Of a stretch of 8,410 bases of DNA, positions 1 to 5,833 are shown piece by piece (the stretch's first letter is position 1; every line of letters begins with the position of its first letter). A program made the position numbers and the translations under genes. The notes under the pieces were generated by a model. It was not told the DNA's origin. It was given only the letters and a program-made list of their open reading frames with translations, and did no database searches. Location: the NCBI GenBank assembly GCA_023380955.1, contig JAMCTB010000043.1, forward strand, positions 1 to 8,410, in the 5' to 3' direction. The stretch is from Chloroflexota bacterium. Its GTDB lineage: Bacteria > Chloroflexota > UBA6077.

Positions 1-1855
1 CCTTGCGCCCACCCCTGGCTCTGTAGAACCGCTGGAAGATGTGGGGGAGGTCTTCGGGAGATATGCCAACTCCCCGGTCGATCACCGAAACCGTCATTTC
101 CCCGTTCGTCCGTCTGGCCATCACCAGCACCTCGGCCTCGGGAGGGGAGTACTTGAGGGAGTTGCTTAGAAGGTTCACCAGGATGCGCTCCAGACGGTTC
201 GGGTCGGCATCCACAGGGGGTAACCCCTCTGGGATCTCCGTTCTCACCCGACCAACGTCCATGACCGTTTCGGACCGCTCCAGCAGATCGGCCACGAAGG
301 CTCTAAAGTCCACGGGCTGCTTCTCAAGCACCAACTGATGGGACTCCAGTCGCACGGAGTCGACCAGGTCCTCGATCATGGCGTTTAGCCGTCGGGCGCC
401 GACGATTATGGCATCGATACTGCGCCTCGCCCTACCATCCTGGCCGGCTCTTTCCAGCAGGCGCTCCAGCACTTGGGCATGTCCCTGAATGACGGTGACC
501 GGTGTTCTCAGGTCGTGAGAAACCACACGCAGTAGATCGTTCCGCTGCTCTTCGAGTTCGTGCAGAGGGGTGATGTCCGTCAGGGACAGTACTGCCCCCA
601 CCAGCTTGCCGTCGGAAGTGCGGATCGGAGCCGCGCTGGCCGAAACCCACAGGGTCCTGCCTCGGGGTGTGTGGACAACAGCCACGGCGCCCTGCACCGT
701 CTCGCCCCGCAGCGCCCTTACAGAGAACGATTCCTCCAGTTGAATCGGCTTGCCCTCAGGAGTCTCCATGCGGAGCAGCGCGATTCGCTCAGCCATGGGT
801 AATTCTCGCTGCTCCGAGGAGTAACCCAGCATCCTTTCGGCAGCAGAATTGATGCGGGCGATCTCTCCGCTTGGGGTGAAGATGATGATCCCGTTGGCAA
901 TGGACCCGACCGTGACATCCAGTTCCGCCGCTCGGCGCTCGGCCTCCTCGTGCAACCTTTCGCGCTCCGCCTCCGCCTGTTTGCGCTCGGTGATGTCTAG
1001 AAAGGTGACAACGGCACCCTGGACGATGCCGCGATCGACTATCGGATGAGCCGCGTACTCGACAGGGAAGGAGTTCCCATCTCGCCGCCACAGCACCTCA
1101 TCATCGACGCGGGTTCCCTGCCCCATTCTGTAAGCATGGTATATGGGACACTCCTGTTCCGGGTAGGGCGAACCATCCAGACGGTGGTGATGGATGAGGC
1201 CGTGCACGCTCTTGCCAAGAAGGTCCTCGGCTCCGTATCCAAGCATGTCGGCCGCGGATCTGTTGACGAAGGTGCAGTGACCCTGAGGGTCGACGCCGTA
1301 AACGCCCTCGTCGGTTGACTCCAAGAGCAGCCGCAGTTGGTTGGTTAACTGCGCTCTCTCTGCTTCGGCCCGCTTCTGCTCGGTGATATCTCGGACCAGC
1401 ACTGTCGCGTACTCCACTCGGTTGTTGCGACGAAGGGGGTAGTAGTGGACGTCCATGTAGCGGCGGCCGGTGACAGCGTAGGTGAACCAAGCCTGGTAGT
1501 GCACCGATGCCCCTGCGAGGCATCGGTTGAGGTTGGGGCGGATAGAGTTCTGGTAATCTTCAGGGGTGTGGATTTCCTGGACCGAGTGGCCGACGATCTC
1601 GTCGAGGGCTCTACCGTGCATTCGGCTGTACGAAGGGTTGACCATCCGGTAGATCTGTTGCCGGTCCACCACGGAAATGAGGTCGGGGGAGTTCTCGACG
1701 AGCCCGGCACAGAGGCGCAAGTTCTCGATGGTCGAATCCTGCGTTTCCACAAGCCGCTCTTGCCGGGCTACCTGGGATTCCATCTCGACAATACGCCTGC
1801 GCGCCTCCGCTAAGTCTCCGATCTCCTGGTCATCAGCCCTCTTCCCGTGTCCCAT
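1..1855 (-). CDS. Multi-PAS sensor histidine kinase (3' end off the window)
   Basis: I read one uninterrupted minus-strand frame of 618 codons from an ATG at 1855-1853 to the left edge. Order: N-terminal coiled coil rich in Glu/Arg (about residues 10-45); PAS1 (about 51-160, ending in RDITEQKRAE); PAS2 (about 176-292, ending in LDITERKQAE); a helical linker; PAS3 (about 314-430, ending in LTDITPLHEL); a HisKA dimerisation domain with the H-box VVSHDLRTP, phospho-acceptor His447; then a HATPase domain with N-box NLLSNSLKYSPP (561-572), G1 box DRGVGI (593-598) and F-box IFQRFYRA. The G2 box and the rest of the ATP lid are cut off, so any C-terminal receiver domain is unseen. No transmembrane segment or signal peptide is visible, so it should be a cytoplasmic sensor that autophosphorylates on His447 and passes phosphate to a response regulator; none is in the window. 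The start is fixed by a Shine-Dalgarno sequence and by an in-frame stop (TGA) about 40 bp upstream with no other start between. The signal sensed is unknown. Confidence 0.95.
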   Translation of the reverse strand, partial: MGHGKRADDQEIGDLAEARRRIVEMESQVARQERLVETQDSTIENLRLCAGLVENSPDLISVVDRQQIYRMVNPSYSRMHGRALDEIVGHSVQEIHTPEDYQNSIRPNLNRCLAGASVHYQAWFTYAVTGRRYMDVHYYPLRRNNRVEYATVLVRDITEQKRAEAERAQLTNQLRLLLESTDEGVYGVDPQGHCTFVNRSAADMLGYGAEDLLGKSVHGLIHHHRLDGSPYPEQECPIYHAYRMGQGTRVDDEVLWRRDGNSFPVEYAAHPIVDRGIVQGAVVTFLDITERKQAEAERERLHEEAERRAAELDVTVGSIANGIIIFTPSGEIARINSAAERMLGYSSEQRELPMAERIALLRMETPEGKPIQLEESFSVRALRGETVQGAVAVVHTPRGRTLWVSASAAPIRTSDGKLVGAVLSLTDITPLHELEEQRNDLLRVVSHDLRTPVTVIQGHAQVLERLLERAGQDGRARRSIDAIIVGARRLNAMIEDLVDSVRLESHQLVLEKQPVDFRAFVADLLERSETVMDVGRVRTEIPEGLPPVDADPNRLERILVNLLSNSLKYSPPEAEVLVMARRTNGEMTVSVIDRGVGISPEDLPHIFQRFYRARGGRK

Positions 1856-1859
1856 GAGA

Positions 1860-1867
1860 CACCTCTC
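1860..1867 (-). promoter_or_regulatory. Ribosome binding site of the histidine kinase
   Basis: On the minus strand GAGAGGTG stands four bases before the ATG at 1855. It is a good match to the anti-Shine-Dalgarno sequence and supports this start. No other usable start codon lies between it and the upstream in-frame stop. Confidence 0.7.
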
Positions 1868-2302
1868 AGAGCGGGTGGTGGCAGCGGCGGGTCCTCAACT
1901 GTCGCGTCGTTCCGGGCAGGGGATCTCGACGATGGCGTTCGGATGGATCGGCCAGCTTCAGAGGGCTCTCAATGACTGGTACTGCAGAACCGAGACCAGG
2001 GCCGTCCTCGCAGGGGAAGGCGGGGGACGATACGATGCCAGAGATCGACGAGACCGCCACGACAAGGCGCTACTGACCGTCTCAAGTAGACGAGGCTGAT
2101 GCTCCTCTTCCCCGCTCTACCGATCGCGCCTGCAGGTGGAGAGGGCTGGCCAAGATACGAGGTGCGGCATCTTCAGCGCTCGCCTGATCTCTCGACAATA
2201 CCGTGGACTTGGCCCTGTCACGCGCATCATAGTCGAAAGTGGAAAATCCTTCAATACCAACGAGAGGGTACCTGGAACCTCTTCACGATGGTGTAGCTTG
2301 CA

Positions 2303-2312
2303 GGGTTAACCC
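2303..2312. repeat. Perfect 10-bp palindrome GGGTTAACCC
   Basis: GGGTTAACCC reads the same on both strands and lies about 100 bp upstream of the first nrdJ start codon. It could be an operator half of a dimeric regulator or chance. It does not match the NrdR box as I know it, and no second copy is seen nearby. Confidence 0.35.
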
Positions 2313-2319
2313 GGACGCA

Positions 2320-2331
2320 GGCCTAAGGGCC
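2320..2331. repeat. Short GC-rich inverted repeat in the nrdJ leader
   Basis: GGCC-TAAG-GGCC can form a small 4-bp hairpin, followed directly by more GC-rich self-complementary sequence (CGGGCCGGCGCC region to about 2342). It lies in the presumed nrdJ 5' leader. There is no T-tract, so it is not a clear attenuator. In DNA this GC-rich such a short stem may be incidental. Confidence 0.25.
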
Positions 2332-2414
2332 GGGCCGGCGCCACCCACCTCGGGAAGCAGAGTGTCACCATCTGGCGCACAGGATACTGGCCCAAGGTAT
2401 GCTGCAGATACTAG

Positions 2415-4844
2415 ATGCTGTTACTCTGCATGAGCAGCAACGCGCCCGTAGATGTGCCGCGAGAAGAGTTCGGGACGCCGCGAAGGTCGCCCGGTGGGGA
2501 GAGCAAAGAGATGGCCGAGGTGGCGGGACCCCGGAAGGGGGGCCACTGGACGGCATCGGCGATTCGGGTGCTGCGGGAGAGATACCTGCTGCGGGATGGC
2601 GAACGCGTCAGGGAGACTCCAGAGGAGATGTGCTGGCGCGTGGCGCTGGCCATCGCGAAGGCCGAGGCCGGATGGGGCAAGAGTCAGCAAGAGGTAACCG
2701 CGGTGGCGATCCGCTACCGGGACCTGATGCAGGGCCTCCTCTTCCTGCCCAACTCCCCGACCTTAATGAACGCCGGCAGAGAGGGCGGCCTCCAGTACTC
2801 GGGGTGCTACGTCCTCCCTGTCGAGGACTCTCTCGAGGGCATTTTCGAAGCGATCAAGCGGGCGGCGCTCATCCACAAGAGCGGGGGAGGGACTGGATTC
2901 GCCTTCTCCAGGCTCCGTTCCAAGGATAGCCTCGTGGAGAGCACCGGAGGAAAGGCGAGTGGCCCCGTGAGCTTCATGAGGGTCTTCAATGCGGCCACCG
3001 AGGCGGTGAAGCAGGGCGGGACCCGGCGGGGCGCCAACATGGGGATCCTCCGGGTGGATCACCCGGACATTCTGGAGTTCGTCGACTGCAAGCTTCAGGG
3101 CGGGTTGGCCAACTTCAACATCTCCGTGGCGATAACCGACGACTTCGTGAGGGCGCTGGAGGAAGGCCGAGAGTACGGCCTGGTGGACCCTCATCGCGGC
3201 CCAACCGGCAGCAGCCTGAGGGCCGAGGATGTCTTCGATCGCATCGTCCAGGCGGCGTGGCGGACGGGCGACCCGGGTCTCGTCTTCATCGACCGGGTGA
3301 ACGCCGGCCCCGCGAATCCCACACCGGAACTCGGCCAGATCGAGGCCACCAATCCCTGTGGCGAGCAGCCCCTTCTTCCCAACGAGGCCTGCAACCTGGG
3401 ATCACTTAACCTCGCGCGCTTCGTCCTGGCTGGGAAAGGCAAATCGGAGAACGGCCGGTGGCGGGTGGACTGGGAGGGGCTGGAACGGGTGGTCCGGCTC
3501 TCGGTGCGCTTCCTGGACGACGTCATCGACGTGAACCCGTACCCGCTGCCCGACGTGGAGCAGATGGCCAAGGCCAATCGTCGGATCGGGCTCGGCGTCA
3601 TGGGCTGGGCAGACATGCTGATCCAGCTCGGCATCCCCTACGACAGCGAGGAGGCGCTGGCGCTGGCCGACCAGCTGATGGGCTTCATCGAGCGGGTCGG
3701 CCACGAGGAGTCGGCCAGGCTGGCCGAGGAGCGAGGCCCCTTCCCCAATTTGTCGCGGAGCATATACAAGGATGGTCCGCCCCTGCGCAACGCCACCGTC
3801 ACCACCGTCGCGCCCACCGGGACCATCAGCATCATCGCCGGCTGCTCCGCTGGGATCGAACCGCTATTTGCCGTAGTCTTCCGGCACATAGTCGGGGAGA
3901 GGCGCCTCACCTTCGTCAACCCCCATTTCGAAAGGGTCGCCCGGGAAAGGGGCTTCTACAGCGAGGGGTTGATGGAGAAGGTGGTCCGGCAAGGGACCCT
4001 GCACGGCCTGGAGGAGGTGCCCGAGGAGGTCCGGCGATTGTTCGTCACGGCCTACGAGATCGCTCCCGAGTCGCACGTCCGGATGCAGGCGGCCTTCCAG
4101 CGGCACACCGACAACGGGGTGTCGAAGACCGTGAATCTCCCCAATTCGGCTACCATCGAGGATGTGGCAAAGGTGTTTCGGCTGGCCTACCGGCTGGGAT
4201 GCCTCGGGATCACCGTGTTCCGGGAGGGGTGCAGGGGCGTCCAGGTGCTGCACGTGGGCGCTGCGGAGGAGGAGGCCGGGAGGGAGGCCGGAGCCCCGGA
4301 AGCCGAGCGGGAGGCCATTCCGGCCGTCCAGGAGAAGGTGAAGCCCCGGCCGCGGATCGTCCACGGCGTGACCTACCGGGCAGAGACACCGCTGGGCACG
4401 GCCTTCGTAACGGTGAACGAGGACGGATCGGGGGAGCCCTTCGAGGTCTTCCTCAACGTGGGCAAGGCGGGCAGCGATACGGCGGCGATGTCGGAATCGA
4501 TCGGCCGGCTGATCTCGATGATCCTGCGACTGCCGTCCCCGCTCTCTCCGACGGAGCGGGTGAAGGAGATCGTGGACCAGTTGTCGGGGATTGGTGGTGG
4601 CCGCCAGCTGGGCTTCGGCCGAAAGCGTGTGCGCTCGCTCCCCGATGCGGTAGCCCAGGTGCTGGCAGAGCACATCGGGATGGCTCCCTCCGTGGAGGTG
4701 GCACCGAAGGGCCCGGCGGTGGCACCTGAAGGGGCGGCCGTTCCCACGCCTATCGGGGACCTCTGCCCGGAGTGCGGGCAAGCCAGCCTCGTCTACGAGG
4801 AGGGCTGCCGGACATGCTACAGCTGCGGCTACTCGGACTGCTGA
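2415..4844 (+). CDS. nrdJ: Adenosylcobalamin-dependent (class II) ribonucleotide reductase
   Basis: This reductase converts ribonucleotides to deoxyribonucleotides using a thiyl radical generated from adenosylcobalamin, so it works with or without oxygen and needs no radical-storing small subunit. Numbering from the ATG at 2415 (809 residues): NSPTLMNAG near 114-122; Cys131 (in SGCYVLP), expected to be one of the substrate-reducing pair; GGGTGF at 157-162; the finger-loop NPCGEQ with Asn313, Cys315 (thiyl site) and Glu317; Cys326 (in CNLGSLNL), the second redox Cys; then VAPTGTISIIAGCSAGIEP, typical of the class II barrel. A charged linker (about 615-648) leads to a TSCPD-like domain (about 651-720), then an Ala/Pro-rich tether (about 758-780) to a Cys-rich tail with Cys784, 787, 798, 801, 804 and 809 that should re-reduce the active site. 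There is no N-terminal ATP-cone. The start is uncertain: ATGs at 2415, 2430 and 2511 are in frame, and 2511 has GGGGAGAG upstream and sits just before the conserved part. The gene is intact. Confidence 0.97.
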   Translation: MLLLCMSSNAPVDVPREEFGTPRRSPGGESKEMAEVAGPRKGGHWTASAIRVLRERYLLRDGERVRETPEEMCWRVALAIAKAEAGWGKSQQEVTAVAIRYRDLMQGLLFLPNSPTLMNAGREGGLQYSGCYVLPVEDSLEGIFEAIKRAALIHKSGGGTGFAFSRLRSKDSLVESTGGKASGPVSFMRVFNAATEAVKQGGTRRGANMGILRVDHPDILEFVDCKLQGGLANFNISVAITDDFVRALEEGREYGLVDPHRGPTGSSLRAEDVFDRIVQAAWRTGDPGLVFIDRVNAGPANPTPELGQIEATNPCGEQPLLPNEACNLGSLNLARFVLAGKGKSENGRWRVDWEGLERVVRLSVRFLDDVIDVNPYPLPDVEQMAKANRRIGLGVMGWADMLIQLGIPYDSEEALALADQLMGFIERVGHEESARLAEERGPFPNLSRSIYKDGPPLRNATVTTVAPTGTISIIAGCSAGIEPLFAVVFRHIVGERRLTFVNPHFERVARERGFYSEGLMEKVVRQGTLHGLEEVPEEVRRLFVTAYEIAPESHVRMQAAFQRHTDNGVSKTVNLPNSATIEDVAKVFRLAYRLGCLGITVFREGCRGVQVLHVGAAEEEAGREAGAPEAEREAIPAVQEKVKPRPRIVHGVTYRAETPLGTAFVTVNEDGSGEPFEVFLNVGKAGSDTAAMSESIGRLISMILRLPSPLSPTERVKEIVDQLSGIGGGRQLGFGRKRVRSLPDAVAQVLAEHIGMAPSVEVAPKGPAVAPEGAAVPTPIGDLCPECGQASLVYEEGCRTCYSCGYSDC

Positions 4845-4882
4845 GAGGAAGCTCCAAGTGCGTCGTTCCGCGAGTCCGTGGC

Positions 4883-4957
4883 GTAGGGCGGGGGCTTGTC
4901 CCCCGCCGCCTCGCGGGCCACGAGGACCGGGCGGCAGGGGATGAACCCCTGCCCTAC
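4883..4957. repeat. REP-like twin-hairpin palindromic element
   Basis: The element is framed by a perfect 7-bp inverted repeat, GTAGGGC (4883-4889) and GCCCTAC (4951-4957). Inside are two perfect 8-bp stems with 5-nt loops: GGCGGGGG-CTTGT-CCCCCGCC (4887-4907) and GGCAGGGG-ATGAA-CCCCTGCC (4933-4953), separated by about 25 bp of GC-rich spacer. Two hairpins inside a bounding palindrome, placed between convergent genes, is the architecture of REP/BIME-type or small non-autonomous repeats. I recall similar GTAGGGGC-type elements as abundant in Chloroflexota genomes. Only one copy lies in this window, so its dispersal cannot be shown here. It may also act as a transcription terminator or 3'-end stabiliser for nrdJ. 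Confidence 0.7.
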
Positions 4958-4973
4958 ATGAGGAACGGTGCAC

Positions 4974-5162
4974 TCAGTGAGTCGTCGTCGCGGATCCCGT
5001 TATGGCAAGGATCTCCCCCGTGCAATAGCGGGAGTCCGCCGACGCCAGAAACACGTAGCTTGGCGCGATCTCGGCCGGCTGGGCGGGGCGCTTCCAGAAC
5101 GTGGCGACGCCGAAGCTCTCGACACTCTCCTCCCCTCGAGTCGACGGAATGAGCGGCGTCCA
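4974..5162 (-). pseudogene. C-terminal remnant of a short-chain dehydrogenase/reductase (SDR)
   Basis: On the minus strand, 62 codons read WTPLIPST (5162-5139), then RPAQPAEIAPSYVFLAS (5090-5040), then YCTGEIL and a TGA at 4976-4974. This matches the C-terminus of the YghA/YhdF type of SDR, where I expect a W-T-P-L-I-P-S-T segment, G-R-P-G-Q-P-A-E-x-A-P-A-Y-V-F-L-A-S and an S-Y-x-T-G-Q-x-L ending. The NAD(P)-binding GxxxGxG motif, the catalytic Ser-Tyr-Lys and some 220-230 N-terminal residues of a usual 285-300 residue protein are absent. Recognisable homology begins 4 bases after the stop codon of the upstream DJ-1-like gene and lies in a different frame. There is no start codon or ribosome site of its own; the frame's only upstream start is a TTG at 5225 inside that gene. 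The final residues (ITGSATTTH) and ATFWKRP deviate from consensus, consistent with decay. Calling it a pseudogene is inference from truncation. Confidence 0.72.
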
Positions 5163-5166
5163 GCTA

Positions 5167-5697
5167 TCACGCCGCCTTGCGGGTCTCTTCTCCCCGCCGC
5201 ACCTGCTCCAGCAACTGCTGCCCAAAGGACTCGAAGGCCTCAGAGCGTCGCAAGGTGACTATGCCACTGTCCGCCGTCACGGGATCGGCGGTGTACTCGG
5301 CGCCCGCCTCCCTCAAGACGGCAGCCACAGAGAGAGGCCCGGTCGCACGACGGCCTCGAAGTAGGCCGGCGTAGGCCAGAATGGGCACGGCAGCCCCGCT
5401 GGCTCCCACCACTTTGCCGGCCGCCAGGGCCTCTCGACCCACCCGATGGGCCTCTGGGTGGTTCCACAGATCCCTATTGCCGTGCCCCGCGCTGAAGACC
5501 ACCAGGTCGTAGTCCCCGCCTTTCGCCTGGGCGAGCTCCAGGTCCGGCGTAAGGATAAAACCTAGCTGCTCGATCTCCTCTCGGCGGGGGGCAGCTACCT
5601 GCACCTGAAAGCCCTGCTGGTCCAGCAGTCGCCTCGTTCGCCAATACAGGTTGACGGACAGGCCCGAATTGGGCACTACGAGGAGTGCACGCGCCAT
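5167..5697 (-). CDS. DJ-1/PfpI family (class I glutamine amidotransferase-like) protein
   Basis: This 176-residue soluble protein has the DJ-1/PfpI fold. An N-terminal strand (ARALLVVPN) leads into a helix with RTRRLLDQQGFQVQVAAP; DYDLVVFSAGHGNRDLW (63-79) corresponds to the family's D-x-x-x-x-P-G-G-H-G loop; KVVGASGAAVPILAYAGLLR (95-114) is the nucleophile elbow followed by its helix; and DPVTADSGIVTLR (138-150) matches the usual D-x-x-V-x-D-G-x-x-x-T-S/G-R ending. At the elbow, where A-x-C-H-G-P is usual, this protein has G-A-S-G-A-A, so Ser100 replaces the Cys. The conserved early Glu is also not evident (NSGLSVNLYWR). The usual peptidase, glyoxalase or deglycase chemistry may therefore be absent or altered, and its substrate is unknown. 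I chose the ATG at 5697 because GGAGGGT precedes it and the fold begins there; an upstream start at 5736 would add 13 unconserved residues. It lies 136 bp downstream of the P-type ATPase on the same strand, and an SDR remnant follows immediately. Confidence 0.88.
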   Translation of the reverse strand: MARALLVVPNSGLSVNLYWRTRRLLDQQGFQVQVAAPRREEIEQLGFILTPDLELAQAKGGDYDLVVFSAGHGNRDLWNHPEAHRVGREALAAGKVVGASGAAVPILAYAGLLRGRRATGPLSVAAVLREAGAEYTADPVTADSGIVTLRRSEAFESFGQQLLEQVRRGEETRKAA

Positions 5698-5699
5698 TT

Positions 5700-5707
5700 C
5701 ACCCTCC
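5700..5707 (-). promoter_or_regulatory. Ribosome binding site of the DJ-1-like gene
   Basis: On the minus strand GGAGGGTG occurs two bases before the ATG at 5697, with its GGAGG core about five bases away. It decides the start in favour of the internal methionine over the longer frame that opens at 5736. Confidence 0.7.
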
Positions 5708-5710
5708 ACA

Positions 5711-5730
5711 GTTGGATTGGACCGTTGGAT
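5711..5730. repeat. Pair of GTTGGAT direct repeats upstream of the DJ-1-like gene
   Basis: GTTGGAT occurs at 5711-5717 and again at 5724-5730, 13 bp apart start to start (ATCCAAC twice on the coding strand). The pair ends a few bases upstream of the ribosome binding site of the DJ-1-like gene. It could be a regulator site in the leader, or chance. No clear promoter or terminator is visible in the 136-bp gap (5698-5833). Confidence 0.3.
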
Positions 5731-5833
5731 GGGCAAGGCTCGTGCCGTCGAATAACAGTCTGCTGCTGACTTCGGTTCATCTGGGTGTCGAGCGTACTGC
5801 GCTTGATCCGTCGTTGGGGGCTAGCTGGAGGTG

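Larger units (their letters stand above)
1856..2414. other. Divergent intergenic region without a recognisable gene
   Basis: These 559 bp separate the divergently transcribed kinase and nrdJ genes. Short open frames on both strands translate to Pro/Arg/Ser-rich strings that resemble no family I know. The segment about 2220-2300 is more AT-rich than its surroundings and could hold the nrdJ promoter, but I cannot pick convincing -35/-10 elements. I looked for a cobalamin riboswitch, since the downstream enzyme uses B12, and for paired NrdR boxes, and saw neither. Short inverted repeats at 2303-2312 and 2320-2331 are listed separately. No tRNA or terminator with a T-tract is visible. Confidence 0.6.
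4845..5166. other. Convergent intergenic region between nrdJ and the DJ-1-like gene
   Basis: These 322 bp lie between two convergent genes and hold no intact gene. They contain a twin-hairpin repeat at 4883-4957 and, on the minus strand, the remnant of a short-chain dehydrogenase up to about 5162. The two GC-rich hairpins may also end transcription from either side, although no run of T follows them. Confidence 0.7.

Noticed and set aside
1101..1752. Two minus-strand open frames of 135-140 codons over the PAS domains
   Set aside because: Both are in the wrong frames. The continuous frame from 1855 to the left edge encodes clear PAS and kinase motifs without a stop.
2099..2296. 65-codon open frame in the divergent intergenic region
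   Set aside because: The translation shows no motif or membrane segment, no clear ribosome site precedes it, and overlapping frames of similar length exist on the other strand.
2300..2414. Possible cobalamin riboswitch ahead of nrdJ
   Set aside because: I could not find the conserved B12-box pattern or a matching multi-stem layout; only short GC-rich hairpins are present.
3458..4729. 423-codon plus-strand open frame inside nrdJ
   Set aside because: It is an out-of-frame shadow of nrdJ. Its translation is Gly/Arg/Ala-rich with no recognisable domain, as expected in GC-rich coding DNA.
4883..4957. Small CRISPR array
   Set aside because: The two hairpins are not identical direct repeats, there are only two, and no spacer structure exists; a REP-like palindrome fits better.
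3864..4973. 369-codon minus-strand open frame antisense to nrdJ
   Set aside because: It lies almost wholly antisense to nrdJ, is rich in Arg, Pro and His, shows no family motif, and the sense strand is clearly coding with conserved reductase motifs.
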